Source of the DNA: Glaciecola amylolytica
GTDB lineage: Bacteria; Bacteroidota; Bacteroidia; Flavobacteriales_D; Crocinitomicaceae
Length of the DNA stretch: 64,000 bases
Direction: 5' to 3'
Assembly: GCA_003856375.1 (NCBI GenBank)
Contig: CP034120.1
Location: forward strand, 1,984,001-2,048,000
Shown: piece by piece, positions 19,379 to 26,480 of the stretch
Layout: every line of letters begins with the position of its first letter
How positions within the stretch are numbered: the first letter of the stretch is position 1
The notes under the pieces: model-generated
What the model was told of the DNA's origin: nothing
The model's database searches: none
Seen by the model: the letters and a program-made list of their open reading frames with translations, nothing else
Position numbers and translations under genes: made by a program

Positions 19379-20036
19379 ATTCAACCTGAGACTCAGTTCG
19401 TCCCCACTCTTTTAAACCAAGGTAAAAATAGTAAATCGTGAAAAACATGAGGATATGACTCAGATCGTCTTTGTTCAACCATTGGTGTATATTCAATTTA
19501 AAGATAAAAATAAAAGCCGAAGGCGTCAGGATTACCACAGCAATTATCATATTCTTCAGGAACTTTGCACGAATATCGCGTTTCATCAACAAATAAGCGT
19601 AAATCCCTGTGTATCCGATGTACGTCAAAATGGCATCAAGCGCCACAAAAATGAACTTTTGAGTAAGGATTGAAGCTACACAAAGTCCGATACTTTTGAT
19701 CCAGATCAGGTAGTATGCATATTTTTTCGGTGCCGAAATGCCTTTGAAATGAAGCATTCCCATTCCTGCAAACCCGTTTGCTACGCAGCCAAAAATCCAG
19801 CTCGGATATTTTCCAAAAAAACCGGTATAATTGAAAAACAAATGTCCCAATCCGCCGAAAACTGTCGAAATTCCGAAAGTCAGGTAAAATACTCTCCAAT
19901 AGAAATTTGCTTCATTTTTGTATGACCCAAGCTTATTGAATGCATAAAAACAAAATCCTGCAATAATCCAGTTGAAAAGCAAGGCCATCGGCTCCTGCAA
20001 ATGCAAGCCTAAAAAATCAAAATGTATTAACTCCAC
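19371..20036 (-). CDS. Polytopic membrane protein of unknown function
   Basis: A 221-residue protein with about seven hydrophobic helices and few charged loops. I chose GTG at 20036 because a perfect -7 box (TACTTTTG, minus strand 20041-20048) ends 4 nt before it; the upstream GTG at 20069 would lie upstream of the transcription start. The N-terminal pattern LHLQEPMALLFNWIIAG resembles small integral membrane families of Flavobacteriia (perhaps DUF6962), but this is not certain. It is co-transcribed with smpB. Confidence 0.65.
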   Translation of the reverse strand: MELIHFDFLGLHLQEPMALLFNWIIAGFCFYAFNKLGSYKNEANFYWRVFYLTFGISTVFGGLGHLFFNYTGFFGKYPSWIFGCVANGFAGMGMLHFKGISAPKKYAYYLIWIKSIGLCVASILTQKFIFVALDAILTYIGYTGIYAYLLMKRDIRAKFLKNMIIAVVILTPSAFIFIFKLNIHQWLNKDDLSHILMFFTIYYFYLGLKEWGRTESQVEYV

Positions 20037-20040
20037 AGCG

Positions 20041-20048
20041 CAAAAGTA
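20041..20048 (-). promoter_or_regulatory. -7 promoter element (minus strand), leaderless start
   Basis: Read on the minus strand this is TACTTTTG, an exact TAnnTTTG match. It ends 4 nt before the GTG at 20036. Confidence 0.55.
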
Positions 20049-20145
20049 CTGTTTCAAGCAGGAAAACACAAATCCTACACTGTTAAGGAACTCATAAATT
20101 CGGTTCGCAATACTTTTTTCAAGTTTAAAAGCAAGCTAAAATCCT

Positions 20146-20153
20146 TACTTTTG
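20146..20153 (+). promoter_or_regulatory. -7 promoter element of recR, leaderless start
   Basis: TACTTTTG, an exact TAnnTTTG match, ends 5 nt before the recR ATG at 20159. Confidence 0.55.
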
Positions 20154-20158
20154 ACCCG

Positions 20159-20764
20159 ATGAATATTCCTTCCAAATACGTTGAAGAAGCTGTAGAACAG
20201 TTTAGTTCCCTACCCGGGATCGGGAAACGTACTGCGCTGCGGTTGGTGCTCAATTTATTGAAGCGGAATCCGGACGAATTGGAACGTTTCGGCGATGTGC
20301 TGCAGCAATTGAAAACACATGTTCAAAGCTGTTCTTCCTGCGGAAATATTTCAGACACTCCTGTTTGTTCCATTTGCTCGAATGAAAAACGAAATCACCG
20401 CCTGATTTGTGTTGTGGAAGATATCCGAGATGTGATGGCCATTGAAAGTACGGGAACTTATATCGGGATTTACCATGTTTTGGGCGGAATTATCTCTCCG
20501 ATGGATGGAATCGGTCCCAATGATTTGTTTATTCAGCCTTTGGTTGATAAATGTGTTGCAGGAAAAGCAGATGAAATCATCCTGGCTTTAAGTCCGACAA
20601 TGGAAGGTGACACGACGAATTTCTTCCTGTATAAAAAACTGCATGCCAGCAATGTACAAATCACGACACTGTCGCGCGGAATTGCAGTTGGTTCGGAAAT
20701 TCAGTATGCCGACGAAATTACCTTATCTCGTTCCATTCAGCAGCGTATTCCTTTTCAGTCTTAG
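20159..20764 (+). CDS. recR: Recombination protein RecR
   Basis: A 201-residue protein. The helix-hairpin-helix region contains [16 protein letters not shown] (~residues 15-30). The zinc finger is [16 protein letters not shown] (~residues 58-73). The Toprim domain starts at [10 protein letters not shown], with [11 protein letters not shown] further on. It loads RecA with RecO at gaps. The start is supported by the promoter immediately upstream. Confidence 0.96.
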   Translation: MNIPSKYVEEAVEQFSSLPGIGKRTALRLVLNLLKRNPDELERFGDVLQQLKTHVQSCSSCGNISDTPVCSICSNEKRNHRLICVVEDIRDVMAIESTGTYIGIYHVLGGIISPMDGIGPNDLFIQPLVDKCVAGKADEIILALSPTMEGDTTNFFLYKKLHASNVQITTLSRGIAVGSEIQYADEITLSRSIQQRIPFQS

Positions 20765-20814
20765 TTCAGATTGAAAATACCCTTCACTTTTCTTGCATCC
20801 AATCAGATAAATAT

Positions 20815-20822
20815 TATATTTG
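20815..20822 (+). promoter_or_regulatory. Promoter of mscL
   Basis: TATATTTG matches the -7 consensus. A CTTG at 20792-20795 lies 19 nt upstream as a candidate -33 box. The predicted 5' leader is ~17 nt. Confidence 0.5.
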
Positions 20823-20844
20823 GATATACTTCAAACTAAGAACT

Positions 20845-21234
20845 ATGTTAAAGGAATTTAAGGCATTTATTATGCGGGGAAATGTGGTCGATTTGGCAGT
20901 CGCTGTCATAATTGGTGCTGCTTTCGGAGCCATTGTTACTTCATTGGTAACAGATATTATTACTCCACTTATTCTTAAACCTGTCATGACTACTTTACAT
21001 GTCGACAAATTGGAAGAAATTAAAACCGACGGTGGTGTTATGTATGGTAAATTCATTGCTTCGGTAATTAATTTCATTGTCGTTGCTTTCTGCATCTTTA
21101 TGATCATCAAATTGATGAATAAGGCCACAAATCTGCGGAAGAAAAAAGAAGAGGAAACTCCGGCTGCTCCTGCAGAACCTTCCAATGAAGAGAAGCTTTT
21201 GACAGAGATCAGAGACCTTTTGAAAAACAAGTAA
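20845..21234 (+). CDS. mscL: Large-conductance mechanosensitive channel MscL
   Basis: A 129-residue protein with the MscL N-terminus [30 protein letters not shown] (helix S1 and TM1), a periplasmic loop and TM2 ([16 protein letters not shown]). The C-terminal helix is [14 protein letters not shown]. The channel opens under membrane tension to release osmolytes. It is a single gene with its own promoter. Confidence 0.96.
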   Translation: MLKEFKAFIMRGNVVDLAVAVIIGAAFGAIVTSLVTDIITPLILKPVMTTLHVDKLEEIKTDGGVMYGKFIASVINFIVVAFCIFMIIKLMNKATNLRKKKEEETPAAPAEPSNEEKLLTEIRDLLKNK

Positions 21235-21396
21235 AACGGGTGAAAAAGTTTCATTCTTTAAAACATTGAAAGAAACCGATAACTCATTGGTTTGATAGAA
21301 TTATCATTCAAAGTTTTGTGAATTTGAAAATTTATATATCTTCGTTCAAAACAAACACCTCGAATTGAGGTAACATAAGAGAATATTTAAATACCG

Positions 21397-22002
21397 ATGA
21401 CAAGTATTTTTGTGGCAAAACTTGATTTCAACGCAACAGAAGAACAGTTGAAATCCCTTTTTGAAGAACACGGAAGAGTAAACCGTGTTACCATTGCAAA
21501 AGACCGTGAAACAGGCAAACCGAGAGGTTTTGCGTTTGTTGAAATGGCGAATGAATCAGAAGCTGAAAAGGCGATTGAAGCATTGGACAACTATTCAATT
21601 AACGGCAGAAATATTGCTGTTAAGAAAGCTGATGACCGGGCTTCGGGCGGAAAACCTGCTGGCGATAACAATCGCTTGAATGACAGACCGTTCAGAAGTG
21701 ATCGTCCAAGAGAAGAGCGAAGTCCCGGAACTGAATTTAAATCGGATTACAAAAAACCTGATGACAGTAAACCTGGCGGGAAGCCGGTTTTCAATCCGGA
21801 AGAAGTAAACCCGATGAAAGTTGAGCGTAAGAAAGAAAAAGACACGCGCGGCGGAAAAGATGCTCCGAAGAAAACTAAAATGGAAGCTTACAAAAAAAGC
21901 GGAAAAGGAAATCGTTTCTTTGACGAAGATGATGAAGACGACGATTTCAACTATAATCGAAACCGTTCTTCCGGATGGGATGACGATGACGAAAAAGAAT
22001 AA
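21397..22002 (+). CDS. RNA-recognition-motif protein with charged tail
   Basis: A 201-residue protein. Residues 1-77 are a single RRM with RNP2 IFVAKL (~residues 3-8) and RNP1 KPRGFAFVEM (~residues 42-51). The remaining ~120 residues are low-complexity: first basic and glycine/proline-rich, then acidic (EDDEDDDFN) near the end. Cold-shock-type RRM proteins with such tails occur in Bacteroidetes and cyanobacteria. It is followed by a strong terminator at 22011. The role in RNA handling is inferred from the fold. Confidence 0.88.
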   Translation: MTSIFVAKLDFNATEEQLKSLFEEHGRVNRVTIAKDRETGKPRGFAFVEMANESEAEKAIEALDNYSINGRNIAVKKADDRASGGKPAGDNNRLNDRPFRSDRPREERSPGTEFKSDYKKPDDSKPGGKPVFNPEEVNPMKVERKKEKDTRGGKDAPKKTKMEAYKKSGKGNRFFDEDDEDDDFNYNRNRSSGWDDDDEKE

Positions 22003-22010
22003 TATTGATG

Positions 22011-22039
22011 ATCCCGGCTCAAAAGGCCGGGATTTTTTG
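22011..22039 (+). terminator. Rho-independent terminator after the RRM gene
   Basis: An 8-bp perfect stem, atcccggc/gccgggat, with a 7-nt loop (tcaaaag), followed by a T-run. Confidence 0.85.
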
Positions 22040-22210
22040 TTTAAAAATGATGCCGAAAGCCTTATAAACAGTGGCCAGTTCCTAATATCGCGAACATGCA
22101 ACCGGAAGGAAAAAAATCAATCAGCTGATTCAATACCATTCCCCCCTCTTCCCTCCCATTCATTTTGGTTAAGAAAACACAAGAACCGGAAGGAATCCCG
22201 ATTTTTTTCT

Positions 22211-22218
22211 TAATTTTG
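22211..22218 (+). promoter_or_regulatory. -7 element of ssrA promoter
   Basis: TAATTTTG matches TAnnTTTG and lies 13 nt before the mature tmRNA 5' end. Confidence 0.5.
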
Positions 22219-22231
22219 ATCCGTTACAACT

Positions 22232-22634
22232 GGGGTCGACATTGGATTTGACAGCAATCGAGATTTCGGTGGGAAGCATGCAGAGCGTTGTAGTGAAGCT
22301 CTTAAATATCTTGCTGCGAACCATAATTGACAATACGTCATACGCACTTGCTGCTTAATTTACCAGGTAAATTCGGCTTAATCCAGTGGAAGTTTAGTAC
22401 ACGGACAAGTTTCTCCTCTACCGACTCTGATTTTCGGTTAGTAGGCCAAGGGGAATCATTTTAGAAAATCTGGCACTGAGCGAGCTTCGCGCAAGGTGTG
22501 AGATCTCAGAAGCTAAGGTTGGATCTTGGGTGTTTTTGTCCGAATTCAACTCGAAAACCAATCAAAAAATAAGCATGTAGAAGACATTCGGAACCATTGT
22601 TTGGACGAGGGTTCGAACCCCTCCGACTCCACAA
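22232..22634 (+). ncRNA. ssrA: Transfer-messenger RNA (tmRNA)
   Basis: The 5' end ggggtcg and the 3' end cgactcc pair as a 7-bp acceptor stem whose third pair is G·U, the alanine identity element; the discriminator base is A. The T-arm ggttcgaacccc is present near the 3' end. The internal reading frame ends tca tac gca ctt gct gct taa, giving a tag ending DNTSYALAA; the exact resume codon is not certain. It rescues stalled ribosomes together with SmpB. Only part of the CCA is encoded (ACA), so the CCA would be added by nucleotidyltransferase. Confidence 0.93.
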
Positions 22635-22672
22635 AAAGAAAGCCTTGGCAGTTTTGTCAAGGCTTTCTTTTT
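22633..22672 (+). terminator. Terminator of ssrA (AGCCTTG family hairpin)
   Basis: A perfect 15-bp stem with a 10-nt loop begins at the 3' end of tmRNA and ends in a T-run. A related hairpin occurs at 33691-33734. Confidence 0.88.
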
Positions 22673-22680
22673 GTTCTTCT

Positions 22681-22696
22681 CCCGATAGCTATCGGG
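22681..22696. repeat. GATAGCTATC palindromic repeat
   Basis: A perfect 16-nt palindrome cccgatagctatcggg in the space between ssrA and the GlxA-type gene. Related copies lie at 3979, 25411-25440 and 38545-38584. Confidence 0.65.
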
Positions 22697-22798
22697 ACTC
22701 GTTCTGTTTCTCATTCTTTCTGGCTCTTTCTTTTTCAGAGCGAAAATGAGAATGAGAAAGAATCCCGGTCCGAAGCTGGAACCGAATCAAAATAAAAA

Positions 22799-23776
22799 TC
22801 ATACCTCATTTGAAACCTTCGCAAACTTATTTCGATATTCAATTGGAGTAAGTCCTGTGATCTTTTTGAACGTATCTCTAAATGCTTTTGTGTCAGTATA
22901 ACCTACATCAAACATGATTTCTGTCACATTCTTTCTTGATGCTTCAAAAAAGTTTTTGGCAGCTTCGATTCTGACTCTTTGTATATATTCGATGGATGTA
23001 TTATTCGTAGCTTCTTTAAATCTTCTTTCAAAAGTTCTGCGGCCTGTATTAATTAAACTTGCCAATGTTTCTATCGTTATCTTATCGCAATAGTTTTTTT
23101 CAATATAATCCTGCACTTTTTGAATTTCAATATCACCGTGATTTCTTTGTCCCCTGAATATAGCGAATTGAGATTGACTATCTCTCCCGATATCTAATGC
23201 AAAATATTTTGAAATCATTACTGCTGTTTCTCTGTCGGCAAACTTTTCAACCAGGTATAATATTAAATTCCACAAACTGCTTGCTCCACCACTGCTGTAA
23301 ATATTTTCATGTTCTGTTATTATGGCCCCGTCTTCGACTTCCACATCCGGATATCTTTCTTTAAACTCATTAATATGCGCCCAATGTGTAGAACATTTCT
23401 TACCATCGAGTAAACCTGTTTCAGCTAAAAGAAAGGCACCGATACATAAACTGGCAAGACTTGCACCTTCCTCGTATAACTTCTTAAAGTAAGGGATCGC
23501 TTCCGCATTAGCTTGTATTCCTCTCAGTGTATCCCCAAATGTAGGAGGTATGATCAGTAAGTCTGTTTCAGTCACGTCCTTGAGCAGCCTGTTTGTTTTA
23601 ATGGTATATTCCCCATTATTTGCAGGCACATATTCATTTAAGCCAACATATTCTACCTCAAAGATGGGCTTTTTACCAAATGTCGTCAAAAATTCATTGG
23701 CGGTATGAAAAGTTCTAAATGGTGGTGTAACGGCTTCGATTACCCCATACTCAGGTACAAATACTGAAATTCGCAT
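22799..23776 (-). CDS. GlxA-family transcriptional regulator (DJ-1/PfpI plus AraC HTH)
   Basis: A 325-residue protein. Residues ~1-185 form a DJ-1/PfpI-like class I glutamine amidotransferase fold with the elbow cysteine in LASLCIGAFLLAETGLLDG (~residue 111). Residues ~215-320 form an AraC-type double helix-turn-helix, ending in TGLTPIEYRNKF. Such regulators sense small ligands. It is divergent from the AHSA1/DoxX/VOC cluster, whose expression it may control. Confidence 0.88.
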   Translation of the reverse strand: MRISVFVPEYGVIEAVTPPFRTFHTANEFLTTFGKKPIFEVEYVGLNEYVPANNGEYTIKTNRLLKDVTETDLLIIPPTFGDTLRGIQANAEAIPYFKKLYEEGASLASLCIGAFLLAETGLLDGKKCSTHWAHINEFKERYPDVEVEDGAIITEHENIYSSGGASSLWNLILYLVEKFADRETAVMISKYFALDIGRDSQSQFAIFRGQRNHGDIEIQKVQDYIEKNYCDKITIETLASLINTGRRTFERRFKEATNNTSIEYIQRVRIEAAKNFFEASRKNVTEIMFDVGYTDTKAFRDTFKKITGLTPIEYRNKFAKVSNEV

Positions 23777-23873
23777 ATCAACAAAAATTTTGAGCTGTAA
23801 GATAAAAATGTTTTGTCATAATCTACCCCTAAAGTTGTCATTTTTACACTAGACACGGTTTTATATCCCATTG

Positions 23874-23881
23874 TACTTTTG
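23874..23881 (+). promoter_or_regulatory. -7 element upstream of the AHSA1-like gene
   Basis: TACTTTTG matches TAnnTTTG. It would give a ~21-nt leader before the ATG at 23908. The -33 box is not clear. Confidence 0.45.
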
Positions 23882-23907
23882 AATTATAAAACTTAAAAAA
23901 AATAACA

Positions 23908-24327
23908 ATGGTACAAGTAACAAGAATTACGGTAGAAGCAACAGTAAGTGCTCCTGTAGCAAAAGTTTGGAAAACCTGGAATACACCAGACGATATTATT
24001 CAATGGAACAGCGCTGACCCAAGTTGGCATACTCCAAGTAGTGAAAATGACCTGAGAACAGGTGGTAAATTCAAGCATCGAATGGAAGCGAAAGATGGCA
24101 GCTTCGGTTTTGACTTTGAAGGTACTTATGACGAGGTGGAACTACACAAGGAAATTACTTACACAATGAGTGACGGAAGAAAGGCTACTACTTTGTTTAC
24201 AGAGCAAAATGGGGAAACCAAAATAGCGACCACATTTGACCCTGAAACAGAAAATGACCCTGAGTTTCAGAAACAAGGATGGCAAATGATCCTGAACAAC
24301 TTTGTGAAATATGTTGAATCAAAATAA
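23908..24327 (+). CDS. AHSA1/SRPBCC domain protein
   Basis: A 139-residue START-like domain protein. The N-terminus VEATVSAPVAKVWKTWNTPDDIIQWN and the C-terminus GWQMILNNFVKYVES match activator-of-Hsp90-ATPase-like (AHSA1) bacterial proteins. These bind hydrophobic ligands in a deep cavity; the ligand here is unknown. It starts a short plus-strand cluster divergent from the GlxA-type regulator. Confidence 0.85.
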   Translation: MVQVTRITVEATVSAPVAKVWKTWNTPDDIIQWNSADPSWHTPSSENDLRTGGKFKHRMEAKDGSFGFDFEGTYDEVELHKEITYTMSDGRKATTLFTEQNGETKIATTFDPETENDPEFQKQGWQMILNNFVKYVESK

Positions 24328-24353
24328 TTGTCAAATCAATAAAATTTAATCCG

Positions 24354-24749
24354 ATGAAAAAGTTTAAAATAATTTTTTGGGTGGCAACTGCCATCATCAT
24401 CCTTATGGAAGGTGTTATGCCGCTTAGTACCATAATCTTTTCACCCGAGTATGTAAATGCAGGCACAAAACCTTTGGGCTATCCTGATTATTTCGCCTAC
24501 ACCCTTATTATCTGTAAAGTACTTGGAGTGTTGGCTATTTCTTTTTCTAAAACTCCGGGCAAGCTAAAAGAATGGGCATATGCAGGACTTACCTTTAATT
24601 TAATCTTTGCATTCATTAGTCATGCCTATGTAGACAAAAACATCGTGTTTATGTTAATACCGCTTGTGGTTCTGGGAATTCTGGCAGTTTCCTATGTTTA
24701 TAACAACAAAATTCAGAATCATGCTCAAAACAGGTTGTCAGTCAATTGA
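24354..24749 (+). CDS. DoxX-like four-helix membrane protein
   Basis: A 131-residue protein with four hydrophobic helices (approx. 7-27, 45-62, 72-90, 97-115). The order of segments, with GYPDYFAYTLIICKVLGVLA after the first loop, fits the DoxX-like family. The function is unknown. It lies 26 nt downstream of the AHSA1 gene. Confidence 0.75.
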   Translation: MKKFKIIFWVATAIIILMEGVMPLSTIIFSPEYVNAGTKPLGYPDYFAYTLIICKVLGVLAISFSKTPGKLKEWAYAGLTFNLIFAFISHAYVDKNIVFMLIPLVVLGILAVSYVYNNKIQNHAQNRLSVN

Positions 24750-24800
24750 TGAGTATCATCAGGGATAATTCAGAGAGTATAACCAACAACTTTATTTTAT

Positions 24801-25202
24801 ATGGATGAGCATAATAATAAGGTGACAAGTGCGATTTTCATCACATTTTCCGGGAATTGTATAAAAGCACTCCGATTTTACCAATCCTGCTTTGGTGGTA
24901 CCTTGCAATTTGAAACTTTTGGTAAAGAATTATTACAGGGCTACACAGAAATACCTGTCGTTAGTGGATCGCTGGTTTCCGACAGAATAATTATTCATGG
25001 TTCGGACCTGGTACACGAAGAAGGAAGAAAAATCGGGAATTATATGTCTATTTTTCTACACTGCAAAACCAGCAATGATCGAAAAGTGCTTATTGAAAAA
25101 CTGGAAGCTAATAAAAAGTATCTTTTCAATAAGAATGATGATGACCAAAAACTAATTGAGATAACTGATGCTTTTGATGTGAGATGGTTACTGGGAGTTT
25201 AG
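24801..25202 (+). CDS. Glyoxalase/VOC (PhnB-like) protein
   Basis: A 133-residue protein. The N-terminus ITFSGNCIKALRFYQSCFGGTLQFETFG matches PhnB-like VOC proteins, and DAFDVRWLLGV closes the domain. The zinc residues expected in catalytic glyoxalases are not evident, so a binding role is possible. It is the last gene of the AHSA1/DoxX cluster. Confidence 0.8.
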   Translation: MDEHNNKVTSAIFITFSGNCIKALRFYQSCFGGTLQFETFGKELLQGYTEIPVVSGSLVSDRIIIHGSDLVHEEGRKIGNYMSIFLHCKTSNDRKVLIEKLEANKKYLFNKNDDDQKLIEITDAFDVRWLLGV

Positions 25203-25247
25203 CAACAACAATTACCTTACCTGTAACATTAAATCAAGCAGCAGTAC

Positions 25248-25290
25248 AAAAAGAAAAAGAGCGTTACGTGAATAACGCTTTTTTCTTTTT
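25248..25290 (+). terminator. Hairpin terminator after the VOC gene
   Basis: The stem agcgtta/taacgct is extended by A-rich and T-rich flanks that also pair, giving a long hairpin that ends in a T-run. Confidence 0.75.
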
Positions 25291-25410
25291 GTGCCTCTTT
25301 CCTCACACTTCATACTGAGTTGTCGCTATCCTTCGGTTTTTCTGTTTTGTAAGACAGAACCTCAGTCTTCGCAAGCTCTGCTTGCTCTTCTTTTTGAGTT
25401 GTGAACGAGA

Positions 25411-25440
25411 TTCCTCTCCCAATAGCTATCTGGAGAGGAA
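25411..25440. repeat. Hairpin containing degenerate GATAGCTATC element
   Basis: Arms ttcctctcc and ggagaggaa pair perfectly around a core caatagctatct. The rest of the 300-bp gap between 25203 and 25502 shows no gene. Confidence 0.6.
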
Positions 25441-25490
25441 TCCCGGTTCGAAGTTCTGAATCCAGAATATCATTATTCCCCAATGTATTT

Positions 25491-25498
25491 TAACTTTG
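25491..25498 (+). promoter_or_regulatory. -7 promoter element, leaderless GTG start
   Basis: TAACTTTG, an exact TAnnTTTG match, ends 4 nt (cagt) before the GTG at 25503. The context is the same as at 814-826. Confidence 0.5.
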
Positions 25499-25502
25499 CA
25501 GT

Positions 25503-25697
25503 GTGGCGAAACAGAAAAATACCGAGAACAAAAAGCTTCATTCCAAATTAATGGATCAGAAGAAGAACAAGAAGCAGCTTACAAAAGAGTTAAACAAAAA
25601 AAGACTTCGCGAATTAAATCAATTGGCTGGTAAATTGAGAAGGGAAGACAATGGTTTGAAGGACGATAAGTCTCCCACTTCAGAAATGGAGATGTAA
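25503..25697 (+). CDS. Small lysine-rich protein of unknown function
   Basis: A 64-residue protein starting at GTG. The sequence is mostly charged (KKLHSKLMDQKKNKKQLTKE) and probably helical. The -7 promoter box just before the GTG supports it as a real gene. There is no signal peptide or known domain. Confidence 0.5.
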   Translation: MAKQKNTENKKLHSKLMDQKKNKKQLTKELNKKRLRELNQLAGKLRREDNGLKDDKSPTSEMEM

Positions 25698-25808
25698 TTC
25701 ACTCATCGGGCGTTATAAATTCTAATGCCTCCCGAATCAAGTTCCCTCCTTTGGAGGATAAACTCTGGTCTTCCGTAAACCTATGATTTCATTCAGTTTC
25801 CCAAATCT

Positions 25809-26480
25809 TCAAATTGGTTCGATTCCCTTTTGCTGTAAAGGAACAAACTCTTTATAAATCATCTCGAAATCATTCCGAGGGTCCGAACTAACTAGATGAC
25901 CTGCATAATCGGAATCAAAAAGCAGCTCTTTGTAATGCCACGCATTGTCTTCGAACCGAACCAAGGTTTTGTCAATTTCTATTTTGCTTAGATCCGCAAA
26001 AAATCCTGTTCCCTCTGCTTTTATCGTTGCTTCCTTCAAGGTCCAGTATTTGAAGAATTCTTTTAGCTGATTTCCGGATTCTCTGATCTGCTTCCATTCG
26101 GAATCGGTCATCATTTCTTTCATTTCTAAAAAACTGATCGGACTTATTTTCTCGATGTCAATTCCCAATTTCCTGTTTGCACTGATTGCACAAAAAACAT
26201 ACATCCCGGAATGACTGATACTGAAATCGAAATCATCAGACAAATAAGGTTTTTTGAATGAATTGAAACGGATATCTTCAAGTGTTGTTGAATTGCAGCC
26301 TAAGCTTTTCAATCCTTCATTTAACAGCAATTTGCCCAGTAGATTTCTCACTCTGTCATCTTCATGCTGATACTGTGAATTGATTTCCTGAAGCGATTCC
26401 GGAAGGAAAGACAGCCACTTGTTCAAAATGACCGTCTTATTTTCCGGATTAAATTTGGTGTAAAACAGCTTTATTTTCAT
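25809..26480 (-). CDS. 4'-phosphopantetheinyl transferase (Sfp type)
   Basis: A 223-residue protein with the Sfp-type motifs DFSISHSGMYVFCA, LGIDIEKI (the Mg-binding Asp region) and KYWTLKEATIKAEGTGF. It converts apo carrier domains of the NRPS to the active form. Its ATG overlaps the stop of the NRPS by 4 nt, so both are translated from one mRNA. This matches AusB placed next to AusA in staphylococci. Confidence 0.93.
   Translation of the reverse strand: MKIKLFYTKFNPENKTVILNKWLSFLPESLQEINSQYQHEDDRVRNLLGKLLLNEGLKSLGCNSTTLEDIRFNSFKKPYLSDDFDFSISHSGMYVFCAISANRKLGIDIEKISPISFLEMKEMMTDSEWKQIRESGNQLKEFFKYWTLKEATIKAEGTGFFADLSKIEIDKTLVRFEDNAWHYKELLFDSDYAGHLVSSDPRNDFEMIYKEFVPLQQKGIEPI

Noticed and set aside
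22526-22795. An 89-residue plus-strand frame
   Set aside because: It lies across the 3' half of tmRNA, its terminator and the palindrome, so it is not a gene.
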